A stretch of DNA of 64,000 bases from Hofstenia miamia (GCA_004352715.1 SCFE01000075.1:483783-547782), one strand, 5' to 3'. Positions 1 through 12,217 are shown, numbered from the stretch's first letter. Made by a program: numbers and translations. The notes: a model not told the origin generated them from the sequence alone.

Positions 1-436
1 TGGATTTTGACCCATATCTAAACTATTAAATTTTCTCGTCCAATGTTCGATAGTTACATTGGTCCCACAGCAGAATTTCTATTTTGTTCAAACTTGAAAA
101 AAAGTATGATGGGTAATATTTTGAAATTCTTTTCCAGGTTGTTAATCTTTAGTCCGAGTCCCATTTGGATGAGACCAATAAATCCCAAGGACAGAGTCTT
201 TCCTCAAATTAACGATAATGTTAACATAAATAATAATTCAGTTCAAATACTTACAATAATTATAGTTGGGTTGAACCTGCTAAAGTGCACATAACAGAAT
301 TAAATTCCATGTCTAGTAATTATTTCAATTCCATTCCTGTTCAAAATCGAATTAAAAGTACTTTAAAGTCATAAATACCAGATAATTCTACTATTTGAGG
401 TGTCATTAAATATTAAAAAATGTATATGTACACATA
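1..436. other. AT-rich stretch, no gene seen
   Basis: A short open frame lies at 43-294 on the plus strand, but it has no recognisable domain and its composition is that of ordinary AT-rich noncoding DNA. I see no transposon end or RNA gene. Confidence 0.5.
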
Positions 437-868
437 CAGGGTTGGAATGTTATTTATCACACACGGATCCAGACATCAAAATATCTAAAATCACTGGTGA
501 AAATTTTCATGTTTACGTATTGAATCTAGAATTGGTTTGGCTTACGAGTGTATTGATGCGATGATTAAACCAATATCATTTGACTCACCAAATTTTGCCT
601 TTGTATTCGCTTTGCTTACTATGACTCAGATGAATTTTGGCTATGATAAAGCTTTTTGTAGCTGTTCTTAAAAAATTTTGTTTATGTTTAAAAAAATTTA
701 GGGTGTTTTGAACAATTTCTATAGCGCTGAGAATATATTTTTTAAAATTGAAGGCTTCATTAAATGTTCATTACCTAAAATGAATGACTTCCATATCCAT
801 TCCATTTACATTTTCATAATCTGGAAATTAATGGAATGGACATTCCCATTTCCATATGCAAGCCAGAC
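437..868. repeat. MITE-like dispersed repeat, copy A
   Basis: The stretch 708-868 matches 12740-12876 (copy B) over most of its length, including the phrases GGGTGTTTTGAACA, CATAATCTGGAAAT and a GGAAATGG/CCATTTCC-rich end. The 3' end reads CATTTCCATATGCAAGCC, close to the end of copy B (CATTTCCAATGCAACCCTG). A possible left end is CAGGGTTGGAATG at 437. The GGAAATG motif occurs in both orientations, as expected for a non-autonomous inverted-repeat element. The outer limits are uncertain because no target duplication is evident. Confidence 0.5.
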
Positions 869-1419
869 AATACTATTCAGGGGCGTATTAAGAAGTTAGT
901 CCGGGGTAGGTTCAGACCTTACCCTCTCAATCAGGGAATTCACAAAATTGTTTGTATGCATAAATCTAATCTTTAGAAGGAGTAGGGGGCAAATGTTGGC
1001 ATTTAGAATAAAACCTGTCATTAAATGTAAAAAACAATGACATCGAAAGACAAAAATTAATTAACTTTAATATTCGGTTCTCTAGCATATTATTCTCATT
1101 ATATTTAATGAAACCAAAAAATTTCCAAGTGTTTCCTATTGTAGCAAACAAGGAATATGTTTTCTTGCAAAATAGAACCATAAGACATACTTTGGTAAAT
1201 GCATTTTTGAGACTTAGTACTCCCTCCCCCAGCATAACTCTTGGATACCTCCCTTATACTGTATGGGATAAAATGTTTGTTAATAGATGTTGTGACTGCT
1301 ATGTTAATACGAATTGTATACAGAATATGTGGTTTTTGCTCGTCATATCCGATGTGCCCACATGTAGTTAGTTGAGTGATCGTGGTTAATTGAACTTCAA
1401 AATAGATTAAATGATTATC

Positions 1420-1422
<3 letters not shown>
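869..1422. other. Noncoding stretch with a possible hAT-type end
   Basis: At 878 the sequence CAGGGGCGTATTAAG resembles the ends of the hAT-type MITE at 5472-5776, but no matching opposite end was found. Open frames here on both strands show no family similarity. Confidence 0.3.

Positions 1423-1452
<30 letters not shown>
1423..1452. repeat. (TA)n microsatellite
   Basis: This is an uninterrupted AT dinucleotide tract. It directly abuts the truncated 5' edge of the PLE fragment that follows, an arrangement seen again at 14653. Confidence 0.95.
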
Positions 1453-1454
<2 letters not shown>

Positions 1455-1456
<2 letters not shown>

Positions 1457-1846
1457 CTAAGAATAAAGAAAATTAATACGAAATTAAGATACACAAGAAT
1501 AAGACCAATATTAAAAACTAAGAAGACCTGTAATATATTTCGCAACAATGATCCGATTCAAGAGATGCTTGTTTCATCAATTGTATACAAGTTCACATGT
1601 GAAGAATGTCACCATTCTTACATAGGTGAAACAAAGCGACATCTTCAAACTCGGGTTAATGAACATCTTTCAGGGCACTTAAATTCCGAAATTTATACTC
1701 ACCAACATCGAGCAAACATCAATAATTTTAAGATCATTATTAAAACATCGAACACTAAGATTTCTGAAGCCCTAATTATTAAGAAGTCAAATGAACAAAG
1801 ACTAATGAATAAACAAAGAACGACCAACATATTGAATATCTTTTAG
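1455..1846 (+). mobile_element. Penelope-like element fragment, GIY-YIG endonuclease end
   Basis: An open frame runs from just after the (TA)n tract to a stop at 1844-1846. It encodes the C-terminal part of a Penelope-like retroelement protein. The region before the endonuclease (FRNNDPIQEM) leads into VYKFTCEEC and then SYIGETKRHLQTRVNEH, which is the GIY-YIG nuclease signature with the Cys-x2-Cys pair typical of PLEs. The reverse transcriptase part is missing, so the copy is 5'-truncated exactly at the microsatellite. It is related to the copies at 49170 (minus) and 63292 (plus). The preserved frame suggests moderate age. Confidence 0.85.
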
Positions 1847-2448
1847 TGCATGTATATTTAACAACATTAAATGTAGTGAATTGTAAATTATATTACCACA
1901 AAATTTGTATTGACGATGATTTTAAATCGAAACCGGTCGCATAGTATAAATAGGAGCACAATAGTATCAAAATATATATAATTATATATAATTGAATAAT
2001 TGTAAATATATACAGTATTTCTACTCGTTTTTTCCTATTTTGCTCGAATTTTTTCTCATTTTCACATATTTTTCCCTTTTTTGAATTACTTTTTTCCCCA
2101 AACCACATGAACATATTATAATACAGCATAAAAGTAATTTTAAAAACATATAAACCCCTATAGAAAAAAATAGTTAACCAATTCAAATGAAATCTTCGAA
2201 TTCCACAGCTTTCACACAATTTCTCAGAATATGTCTATAATATCCGCGTAAATCAGATTCAGTCAACTCATTAACAGAATCCAATATCAGATTCTAAAAA
2301 CTCCCAATAGGACCATCAACTAACTTCTTCCTGCCACAAGCTTTGATTTTTGAGAACCCAAATTTTAAAAAGTTCAGCATAGGGGAAAAACGATGTGGTT
2401 AGGGGAAAAAGTGTTTCAGAAAGGGGAAAGAAATGTGTGAAAATTGAA

Positions 2449-2483
<35 letters not shown>
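1847..2483. other. AT-rich noncoding stretch ending in (TA)n
   Basis: This holds the PLE trailer and unrecognised AT-rich sequence, ending in a TA tract at 2452-2482 that runs into the first run of N. No gene is supported. Confidence 0.5.
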
Positions 2484-2733
2484 NNNNNNNNNNNNNNNNN
2501 NNNNNNNNNNNNNNNNNNNNNNNNNNNNNNNNNNNNNNNNNNNNNNNNNNNNNNNNNNNNNNNNNNNNNNNNNNNNNNNNNNNNNNNNNNNNNNNNNNNN
2601 NNNNNNNNNNNNNNNNNNNNNNNNNNNNNNNNNNNNNNNNNNNNNNNNNNNNNNNNNNNNNNNNNNNNNNNNNNNNNNNNNNNNNNNNNNNNNNNNNNNN
2701 NNNNNNNNNNNNNNNNNNNNNNNNNNNNNNNNN
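2484..2733. other. Assembly gap, 250 N
   Basis: A run of N flanked on both sides by (TA)n tracts, which is probably where assembly failed. Confidence 0.99.
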
Positions 2734-2765
<32 letters not shown>

Positions 2766-3057
2766 TGCTAATTTTTTCATTTAACAATCAATTTTGGAAT
2801 CCTGATTGGAAAGACATTCTACCATATCTTCCTTGTGTACTCCACAAGTTATAACTAACATCTTTTTATAGTTAAGCAAACTTACATCTGTGCAAAGTTT
2901 TATACTGGACCAAAAAGTTTGCTCGTTATATCTGACCTCGTTAGAAGCGGATGATACTGATATCAAATATATCAAATATATGAGTCGCGTCTATATTTCA
3001 AAACCGCAAATGAGTCGGGTCATTTTTGTCAATTCAGTAAATGGTGTTGTCGATTTT
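2734..3057. other. AT-rich stretch after the gap, no gene seen
   Basis: It begins with the right-hand (TA)n flank of the gap and continues as unique sequence. Nothing in it is recognised. Confidence 0.4.
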
Positions 3058-3288
3058 TTAACTCGTTTCCAGCGATAGCTTGCACATATTTTCGATGAGC
3101 ACGTCACTTATAAAACTTGCACTGGCTTTTGGAAAATCTCTTTTCATATCAGAGACAGATAGAACTGAAGCAAGTTTGGTTGGGCACTGGGATATAAGTT
3201 TTGGTTTAGTTTTAATCGTGAAATATTGTTCATTATCTTTCGCAGCAAAGGAACGGTGTTTGGATAGTTTGCGGATAATCTGTTGCAA
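3058..3288 (-). CDS. Possible exon or short ORF, unknown
   Basis: A 76-codon open frame on the minus strand has a varied, coding-like composition, unlike the Phe/Ile/Tyr-rich chance frames around it. It starts at a TTG, so a true start would have to come from an upstream exon or the internal ATG within SDMKRDF. I recognise no domain. It could be a terminal exon, a transposon remnant or chance. Confidence 0.2.
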   Translation of the reverse strand: MQQIIRKLSKHRSFAAKDNEQYFTIKTKPKLISQCPTKLASVLSVSDMKRDFPKASASFISDVLIENMCKLSLETS

Positions 3289-4140
3289 CTTTTCCTATCT
3301 TAGTTACATAATATTTGCACTGCTGTTCAAGCTGTGATGAAAGAAAAGGTCACACGGCTTGAGTGGCTTTGATTATTTTCAAATGCTGTGCAAACATTTT
3401 ACTTTTGTGTGCTGAAATGAGCATTGTTGCAATTATTAGATGTTGAGTAATCCACGGTTTAAATGCTCTTATATTTTATTAAGTTTTGTTGAATTATATT
3501 TTTTTGCACAACCTGTTTTATTGTACTAAAATAAGCTATAAACGAAGAAATTTGAAAATAAATCATTTATTTCACGCACTGAAAAAAGTCACAAATTTCC
3601 ATTCAATGCCTGAAATTATAGTTGGCGTGTCTGCCAGTGTCTTAAAAATTCATCCCGTGTCCATTACTGGTGCCTACTTAACTCTGCTCTGTTACCAATA
3701 ACAGGTTTGGATTTGGACCAGACCGCAGAGGTAGGAAAAATTAATATAATAATTGCGAGTCTTTCAAGCAATTTATTAATTGAAGTTATTTATACTACTC
3801 AGTCAATTAAATTGCACGCATTGGGCGATATTAATTGCAATTATCTATTTATATAAACATGTAAAATTTTCCAAATGCTTTCTATTTTTAACTATTCCAC
3901 ACGTTGGAAGTGGAGAAAATTGTTTCATATAAAGAAAAAATGGGTAAGTCTTGTCTGATAAGATTATGTTAAATAAAATTCAATCGAAATTCGATTGGGT
4001 AAACAAAACCAAACGCCTCTGTAAATACCCATATCTAATAGACATTTCTATGCAAATGTTACATTGATAAAATAGATATAATAGCCTATGTTGTCTAACA
4101 ACCTCTATTCGAAACAGGAAGCTATTGACGATTTACCGGT

Positions 4141-4175
<35 letters not shown>

Positions 4176-4193
4176 GTATATTTATATATATAT
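3289..4193. other. AT-rich noncoding stretch
   Basis: Only short open frames are present, none with recognisable similarity. The stretch ends in (TA)n at about 4144-4193, leading into the second gap. Confidence 0.4.
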
Positions 4194-4876
4194 NNNNNNN
4201 NNNNNNNNNNNNNNNNNNNNNNNNNNNNNNNNNNNNNNNNNNNNNNNNNNNNNNNNNNNNNNNNNNNNNNNNNNNNNNNNNNNNNNNNNNNNNNNNNNNN
4301 NNNNNNNNNNNNNNNNNNNNNNNNNNNNNNNNNNNNNNNNNNNNNNNNNNNNNNNNNNNNNNNNNNNNNNNNNNNNNNNNNNNNNNNNNNNNNNNNNNNN
4401 NNNNNNNNNNNNNNNNNNNNNNNNNNNNNNNNNNNNNNNNNNNNNNNNNNNNNNNNNNNNNNNNNNNNNNNNNNNNNNNNNNNNNNNNNNNNNNNNNNNN
4501 NNNNNNNNNNNNNNNNNNNNNNNNNNNNNNNNNNNNNNNNNNNNNNNNNNNNNNNNNNNNNNNNNNNNNNNNNNNNNNNNNNNNNNNNNNNNNNNNNNNN
4601 NNNNNNNNNNNNNNNNNNNNNNNNNNNNNNNNNNNNNNNNNNNNNNNNNNNNNNNNNNNNNNNNNNNNNNNNNNNNNNNNNNNNNNNNNNNNNNNNNNNN
4701 NNNNNNNNNNNNNNNNNNNNNNNNNNNNNNNNNNNNNNNNNNNNNNNNNNNNNNNNNNNNNNNNNNNNNNNNNNNNNNNNNNNNNNNNNNNNNNNNNNNN
4801 NNNNNNNNNNNNNNNNNNNNNNNNNNNNNNNNNNNNNNNNNNNNNNNNNNNNNNNNNNNNNNNNNNNNNNNNNNNN
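4194..4876. other. Assembly gap, 683 N
   Basis: A run of N, again flanked by (TA)n on both sides. Confidence 0.99.
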
Positions 4877-5471
4877 ATATATATATATATATATAGTACA
4901 ATTCTGTTTGAAAAAACTTTATAAACGCTACGTGGCACATAGACTAATATGAATATTGTACAGTAATAAGTGTACAACAGCTGTTGTTTGGATGAGAATT
5001 TATATAGCATCCATCAGTAACTTTATTAAGATTTATTGCCTTTGAATCTTTAATAGCATAGCATTTGTTTCTCTAATTTAAATACAAATTTGAAACTTTA
5101 ACATCACAAGCACCTTTTGGCTGTCAAGTGAAAATGCTTATCATTTACACCATTAAATTGAAACAAACTCTCCTTGGAAGTGCATCGAATATCTTCAATA
5201 AGAAATCTTTGTAATACTATTAAAAGTGTCGAACAAATATACTGAAAATGTGTTGTAACCTGATATTTCTATAGCTCAATATGACTCTGGAAATCGTATA
5301 TTTAAATAGTGCCAAAAAACAATATAAATCATGTTCAAATACAGAAACTTTCTACTATTAAAGTTTAATAAACTCTATGATGCAAAAAGTTGATTTTTTT
5401 GCAAATTTCTAAGAATAATTGACTGTATTGATAACGGGAAAAGTGTGATTGACTTCGAAATGTATTTTAAA
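4877..5471. other. Noncoding flank of a hAT-type MITE
   Basis: (TA)n followed by AT-rich unique sequence. The last eight bases, ATTTTAAA at 5464-5471, are the left target duplication of the next element. Confidence 0.5.
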
Positions 5472-5776
5472 CAGGGGCGGTTTTAAGATTTTTAAAACAG
5501 GGGGAGGACATCTTCCGATTTTGTGTGGAAAATATTTGAAATAAAATGGTATGTTGAATAAAATAAATCCAAGCGAAAACCAAGTAACCCTCTAAAAATG
5601 TCTGATTCGAAGATTTTAATCAACGTTCACATTAAATTTTTGGATGGCACTTTGTGAACATAAACATTAAAAATATTGTAAATGCATAAAAAGACAATTT
5701 TGCAAAAATTGAAAAGTTATCATAAAGAGGGGGGACATCAGCCACCGGGTGCACCCTTCCCCTAAAGGCGTGCCTG
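5472..5776. mobile_element. hAT-type MITE with perfect 8-bp target duplication
   Basis: A 305-bp element begins CAGGGGCGGTTTTAAG and ends with the complement of CAGGCACGCCTTTAG. It is bounded by identical 8-bp direct repeats, ATTTTAAA at 5464-5471 and 5777-5784. An 8-bp duplication and a CAGGG-type terminus are the hallmarks of hAT superfamily insertions. The interior is AT-rich with no transposase, so the element is non-autonomous. The perfect duplication suggests a relatively recent insertion. Confidence 0.85.
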
Positions 5777-7593
5777 ATTTTAAATGACATATTTATTTTG
5801 TTGAATTTAACCTCATTGTTTTCTTTGTGCATTAAAGAGTGGCAATTTTACAGATAAATCCTTTCTTCTGATAACTGCTACTGAGTGAAGGTATATTCAA
5901 AGGACACTCACAAATTCTGAAAGGCTTACTTTCTCCTAACATTTCTGAATAGGTTTGTTTGATAAGAACATTCTCTGTGAGGTCAGATGTTTGCTCATAT
6001 GTAAATTTTCAATATTTACTCCCGCTCAGTTAAAGTAAACACTTTTATGTAATACACACCAGTAAATGCAGCAAACGACAAAAGCTAATAAAACTAGTCA
6101 CCGAAAGCAAAAGGCAGTTTCTCTGGTTCATAAACAATGACTAACAAGCGCAGAAATACCGTACGATAATTCCGCCCGTGTTTTAAAATATTTATCGGCT
6201 GTAATCTGCAAACACTACAACTAATGTCTCTACATAGCTTTTCGAAATTCTGCATTTCGTTAATAACTATTGTGTCACAAAATTCATCGCTATTATAACA
6301 AACATTTCCCAAATTGTTCTTATATAGAGGTTATTGACCTTAATACATATGATCCCGTAAATACGTTAAGGAATTAGTTGTGTTGTATTGATAATTCTCG
6401 TATATTCTGTGAAGTATTATACGAAATATTTGTATAAACATATAGTCACTCCACAAGGGTGAGCAGTATTATATTGCAATAAAATTTTATTAAAAAATAA
6501 ATTAATGAATAATATTATTTGAATTATTTTCTGGATAGATATTGCTAATTTGAAGGGAAGTATTTTCCAACGAAATTTTATGCGATAAATCACTGTTAGC
6601 AATTTTATTGATCGTTTAATTGCACAGAATGTTTTCGTTGTTTGGATTTGGAAGAATACACTTTTTATTTTCAAACGTGAACTACCTTTCTTCCAAAACA
6701 CTCTTTCTATTTTATAAGAAATATTCAATAATCAACCTGACGGTTAAAATATTTTTGAAAATGTAATATACTGAGATTTTAGTAAAATCTCGGGATTTTG
6801 CGTTTTTCATAATTCCTTCCTCTTCAGTTTTGTGTGCATGAAAATTTTGACCTTTCAAATAATGATTTGCTTTTTTAAAATGTAGGAATCATGTAAGAAT
6901 ATTTTAGTCTCATATTGATTAAATCATTAAGAATCATTAATTTCTGGCTTGATTTATGTAATTCTTATAAAAAGAACAGTGTATCTGGTTCTCTAGATTT
7001 ATTTGTGGATGTTTCTTTAAATGATCATTAAATGAGCATCTGAAATTTCCCATTATTTTTCTGTAACAATACATGTTCAAGGGATCAATTTTATTGGCAA
7101 TCCTCAATATAAAACAATTACTGTGAAAAGAAAAAAATATCTATATTTTCCTTCCCAATATCTTTATAATATATTCTTATATATTCTCATAACGAACACT
7201 TTTATTAGACGAATAGGGCTGAACATGGTCCAAAAATCAAAACAAATTATTAAAAATGATGAGGCTAAGGTTTAAGAATTTCATGTTTTTAAATTTTGTT
7301 GGTAACTACTCTTGATAATATAAATCTACAATTGGCAATTAGAAAGAACTTGTCAGCATTATAGAAATTATGGGTTGGTAAAACTGGGTACCTGCACATC
7401 ACTAATGGGAGCGCATCGACCAATAAATGAGTGCAGAATATCCCAAGGTTTCAAAATTTCTTAATATGATAAGAGAAAGTTGTGGACACCCTGAAATGTT
7501 TACAGATAAATGGTTCTTCAATTAACTATTTAGTTTTCACTAGAATACCAAGTACTTCATAACTAAGAGTGTACACTAGCCTAAAGTAGGGTA
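5777..7593. other. AT-rich noncoding stretch
   Basis: Several short frames exist (for example minus strand 6094-6312 and 6417-6728), none with a recognisable domain. No repeat pair was noticed here. Confidence 0.4.
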
Positions 7594-8270
7594 CACACTT
7601 ACAACTTTGAGCGCCTAAGCCAAATTTAAGATCTACGAAAGCCCAAGCACAGCTCAAATACAAAAGAGCCTTGACCCAAAACAAATATAAAAACTAATGC
7701 ATTCGGTTTAAGACTTTTAAATATACAATCATTACAAAAATTTAGAAGATTTGCATTACTAGCTGATCTTAGAAGTTCTAACGCCTCCAACTTTTCTGGA
7801 CCAATCAAACTCCCTTTTCGGGTAGGAATTACACCAAGGTGAGAGAAATATCTCTCAGCCTGAGTGCAGAACACTTTCAGAGCAATGAAATTGGCACCTC
7901 CATTTAAGCTATTTATCATAAAATAGCTGTAGATAAATATTCTTGAGAATGTAAAGATTAGTATAAACAAACTGATAGTAATTTCTTTAATTGAAACTAT
8001 TGCACCATTCCTTGCTTACCAAGTAATTATTATCAGAGTAAATTTACTGCGCTGTTCGGAATACTGCATGAAGAAATTTTGAGATTAAAATAAAAACAAT
8101 TTTTTAGTATTAATTATAGGAATATCATTCAAATTCATGTGCTCATATAATTGCTCACGATTTCGACCCAAGCACAGCATAGGCCTAAACATATTTAAAA
8201 ATTGCGGCCTTAGCTCAGCCCAGGCTCAAGTAGAGGTCGAACAAGAGCCTAACCTGCGAATATGGCCTGT
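7594..8270 (-). mobile_element. hAT transposon relic with C-terminal dimerisation domain
   Basis: On the minus strand, at about 7750-7900, the translation AERYFSHLGVIPTRKG followed by GPEKLEALELLRSAS matches the conserved hAT C-terminal dimerisation block (S/A-E-R-x-F-S ... L-x-x-E-x-L-x-x-L). Both flanks, near 7650 and 8165-8240, carry CCCAAGCACAGC and GGCTCAAG/GGTCGAAC phrases that resemble the hAT-type ends near 45140-45215. The transposase core and DNA-binding domain are absent. It is a decayed fragment with uncertain limits. Confidence 0.6.
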
Positions 8271-9362
8271 GATACATAATATTTATATAACAACGATTTT
8301 CAATTGAATTTGAATGCTATGTAACCCAAATAATATATAAATTTATTTGTACACTGTGCAGAATAGGATAAACAACTGATAATTCGAGCGGGTTATCTTC
8401 TCGCGTTATGCAAATATACCAAAGATCAGCGAATGCATATCTGAATTCCTACATGTAAATTGTTTGCACACCTTTACGCTAGCATTTAAACCACCTGCAT
8501 TTTAAGTAGAATCTATGTACTTTGCTCTGACCGATATTTTCGCTTAGCAAACACGTTTTATTGCTATTGACGCCTTGCATTATACCCAGATTGATTTATT
8601 AATTGAGCTATTTTATAAACGACTTATTCAATTAACTAACTTTCTGAAGTTCAATATTTAGAAAAATAATAGACGATTCTACACAGCTATAATGACAACC
8701 GGCTGGGTTTATTTTCAATATCTATAATAATGATGAAGCAAGACATTGCGATGAGAATTCATAAGTAGTAATAAAATATTTGAAAATTTTGTCTCCCTCG
8801 AGTGTTTTCTGAATAATTTTACTAAGAAGAATAATGTAGCATCACGAAATGGCAAATGCAAGAGAACTTCTATTAAAAATTTACCTATTTTTATTTATAA
8901 TTAAACACATAATATCCCAATTCGATGACAATTTGAAAATCTTGAAAAATGAAAAAACTTCCAAGAACGTATCAAGAAATTTTCAAAATTTTAAAGAATT
9001 TTAACAGTAATTCATAGGAAATTTCCAGATTTGGGGCAAAAATTCAAATTTTTAAGATGATTAAATTCAATAATTATTATCAAAATGCTACCTACTAATA
9101 TTAACAAATACGTTATATGTGTTCAATACTATGTAAACAATTATGAAACTCTACACTAAGTCAGTTATTTTATCATTTAAAAAGTAGCCATAATTTTAAA
9201 ATCTCATTTTTTAGAAACTCAAACATCGCGATAATTGTAGAGTAAACTATTGGAATATTTTTCAAAAATCATATTTTGAGATTTAATATTACTGTAATGA
9301 TTATTTAAAGTAATGTTAAAGATTAAGTAAAACAGTGTTGTGTCTTTTATTAAAATATATGC

Positions 9363-9365
<3 letters not shown>
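8271..9365. other. AT-rich noncoding stretch
   Basis: No gene, repeat pair or transposon end was recognised. Confidence 0.4.

Positions 9366-9439
<74 letters not shown>
9366..9439. repeat. Long (TA)n microsatellite
   Basis: About 74 bp of uninterrupted TA dinucleotide, the longest intact one in the window. It directly abuts the LTR-like repeat at 9455-9551. Confidence 0.97.
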
Positions 9440-9444
<5 letters not shown>

Positions 9445-9454
9445 CATATATATA

Positions 9455-9551
9455 ATTCAAATTCATGAAACAAGTATATTGAGTAGTCATTGAAGAGTTC
9501 TTTACGACGAGAATGTTTATTCATTCAAGATTTGTTTAACGTGATACAACT
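9455..9551 (-). repeat. Probable LTR end of a gypsy element, copy 1
   Basis: Read on the minus strand it starts TTGTATCACG immediately after a purine-rich tract (AAGTGAAGGAAG), as expected at a polypurine tract / 3' LTR junction. It contains an AATAAA signal inside GAATGAATAAACATTC. A diverged second copy lies at 12255-12352, and both run into (TA)n on the same side. It sits downstream of the gypsy pol remnant in the right order. Confidence 0.55.
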
Positions 9552-10440
9552 TCCTTCACTTTACTTCAACCCTCTTCTTTAGTAGATTATTCCTAATATC
9601 TGAAGAATTGTTAGGACACCCATGGAAATCCAGTGGCTTACCTTTGCGTAGAATTAATGCTGCTATTTTTGGTTGATGTGTTGCTATTCCATTGATCCTA
9701 GAAGTTGTGGTTAGAGTGAAAATAGCATTTATCAGATATGACCTTGGAGTGCAGACTTTACCAACTAATTTCCTTACTTTTTCATATAGTTAAGTAATTC
9801 ATACAAGGTTTCCCAATGGAATTTCTGGTTGTTTCTTCACTGATTTCTTATATGCTTGAGTCTGCATCTTGAGCGTTCTGACATTTCTCTCTGCCATTCC
9901 ATTGGATTGTGGATTCCTTCTACCTCTTTTAGTCATATGAATTCCATACTACATTGTAAACCTGTAAACCTTCTAAAAAAATAATCCAAATGACATATTG
10001 TCTGCTACCTTTGTATATTTTATTCCATGCATACAAATGCTGTTTCTTAACTTGTGAATCACTAAGGTTACTTTTATTTTTTAGATTTTCACTGTTAAAT
10101 ATCAGAAAAATAGTCAACCCAAATTAGGTAGGACTTTGAACCAATTTCAACAATATCAAGTGCAATTTGTAGAAAGGAATTTGCGGATGATCATGATGAA
10201 TCAGCATTTTTCTTCATTCATTTTGCATTGATTGTAATTAGTGATGAAATGTTCAACATTTTGTGTTATTCGTGGCCAAAAAATGTCAACAGTGCTCTTT
10301 GTCTTAACTATTTCCATGTGTGATCTGAGGAATTCCTTAAAAACGAATTTCTGATACGTTTTAGGAATGTAAATTTGGTCTTCACGTAGAATACATCCTT
10401 TACTGGAGCATAGTTCATGCTTAATCTTCTAGAATTGCTT
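9552..10440 (-). mobile_element. Decayed Ty3/gypsy pol, integrase region
   Basis: Reading the minus strand from high to low coordinates gives gypsy integrase pieces in the right order. First comes the upstream DVFYVKTKFTFLKRIRNS block near 10310-10400, which matches the segment before the zinc-binding domain. Next is WVDYFSD near 10120, the core around the first catalytic Asp. Last is RNPQSNGMAERNVRTLKMQ at about 9860-9922, which contains the S-N-G-x-A-E-R block with the catalytic Glu. Many stops and frameshifts interrupt the frame, so it is inactive. The LTR-like sequence at 9455-9551 follows it. Confidence 0.7.
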
Positions 10441-10599
10441 CTACTCATCATTTTTATCCTGATGTGGCCGAGAAGCTGCAAAATAGTGTAAGAAGATATA
10501 TAATTATATAAATATATATATATATATATATATCCCAAAACAATAGAATTTTTATTTTCTTTCTGAATTGGTGAAATTCTACAAATTTCCAAGTGATAG

Positions 10600-11690
10600 A
10601 TGTATGTTTCGTAGCTGATATAGATTGTTTTTTAGAAAATTAAATAAAAAGGACAATAATACTCTATAAATAAATGACTGAAGAAAAGTTGTGAACTAAT
10701 GAATCAGATTTTTATCAAATAAGCAAATTAAACAAAGTCTGTCTCATTCATTACCATGGGATTTGGCTCTATTACCATGAAGGCCTCTAGTCCCTTAGTA
10801 TCATTGCTCCAACAATACGTTTAAATTTTAAACAAAATTAGCAAAAACGACATAGTATTATTCTGAAATCTATGCCCCAGTCCTATTGAGTTATTTGGTA
10901 CCAATCCTAATACCATTGGACTAGGCCGTCCCTCATAACCCTTTTCTGTTATTTGTTAGCAAAGGAATTAGATGAAATAAGACTTGGAATATAAAATATT
11001 AAATTTACAATGGAAGAAGATACAGAAGATTCAAGTTGATTTGTAAATGTGAACATTAAAATTATGATAGCAATTTTACATGTGTTATTAAATTCATTTT
11101 GTAGAATGAATGTTTCGAAGTTGATATAGATTGTTTTTTAGAAAATTATACAAAAAGAACAATAAAACTCCATTAATAGATGACTGAACAACAAATTTAA
11201 AATGATGATTCAACTTTGTAGCAAATAAGCAAAGTAAACAAAGTCATTTTTGTTCTCAAATTTAATAGACAGTTCTTAAATTCTTGAGTAAATTTTTAAA
11301 AAGCATCGATTTAGTTTTCCAAAGAATGTATAAATTAGCCAAAGTACTCAAATGTCAAAGTCATCCAACTTTACACCAACATTGTCATCAACTAATAGTA
11401 AGGCATGCAATTTAACTAAGTGGCTAGACTAACAGTATAAAAATACTTTTCATTTTAGTTCAGATTAATATAAAATCAAAAGATTTGTCAATGTCAATAG
11501 CTAAATTTTTCAACAAAAAATGTGTTAACTATTAATGCCAAATTTTACAATGGACATGATAGAATAAATTTCCACAGTGAACCTAGGCTTCTGCAGAGCT
11601 ACCATTGAATTTGGCTCCATTATTATGAAGGCCTCTTGTCCCGTATTCCCATTGGTCCCACAAAATAGTTTATATTTGACGAATTTGTTG
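10600..11690. repeat. Internally duplicated noncoding block
   Basis: Two segments recur. 10605-10745 resembles 11110-11252 (shared phrases GTTGATATAGATTG, TTTTTTAGAAAATTA, AAATAAGCAAA and AAACAAAGTC). 10753-10825 resembles 11603-11685 (shared TTTGGCTC, ATGAAGGCCTCT and GTCCC). The copies are in the same order and orientation but differently spaced. No coding capacity is seen. This may be a diverged non-autonomous element present twice, or part of the gypsy interior. Confidence 0.5.
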
Positions 11691-12217
11691 GATTAATGTC
11701 TTCTATAGCTATTTAAAATACTTACGCTTTAAATTTTCATTGATGATTTAGTAGAAATTCAACTCCATTCCATCCATATTGAAATTCTATGTGAATTTTT
11801 GAAATACTTGTGCAGTATTGAAATCTTAATTTTGATTTTTAATGTTACCAACTCTTTGCATTTTACTTAGTTGTCATTCTCTTGTTCTGAATATTGACTA
11901 TAAGCCTAGATCTGCTCAATATGTTAGAAAAAAATCTTTGATGATACCTGATGCCTAGAAAATTTTGGTCTACCAGTTCATCTCAGAAATAAAGAACGGC
12001 ACACCAGATATGCTTTATCTTTGCATTTTCATAAAACTTTTGCTATTCGCTGCCTTTTACATTTATAGATTTTCATGTTGTGCTTGAGTCATTTTGAATT
12101 TTTTTTATAATTTCGTGCCTTGTCGTGCTTGTGCCCTGCTGCGTCCTTTCATGTCGTGCTTGTGCGCAGTTCCAACACTGTCAGTTCTTTAGTTCATATT
12201 CCAGCATTGTTTATCTT
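11691..12217. other. AT-rich noncoding stretch
   Basis: No gene is supported. It contains TTTCATGTCGTGCTTGTGC-type short repeats near 12075-12165, where GTCGTGCTTG and GTTGTGCTTG occur three times. Confidence 0.35.

Noticed and set aside
1105-1548. Minus-strand frame of 147 codons
   Set aside because: It includes a translated TA repeat and lies antisense to the PLE fragment.
2316-2854. Long open frames with Ile-Tyr repeats through runs of N
   Set aside because: They are translations of (TA)n and unknown bases. The same applies at 4088-5010, 14742-16212, 47495-48644 and 61163-62350.
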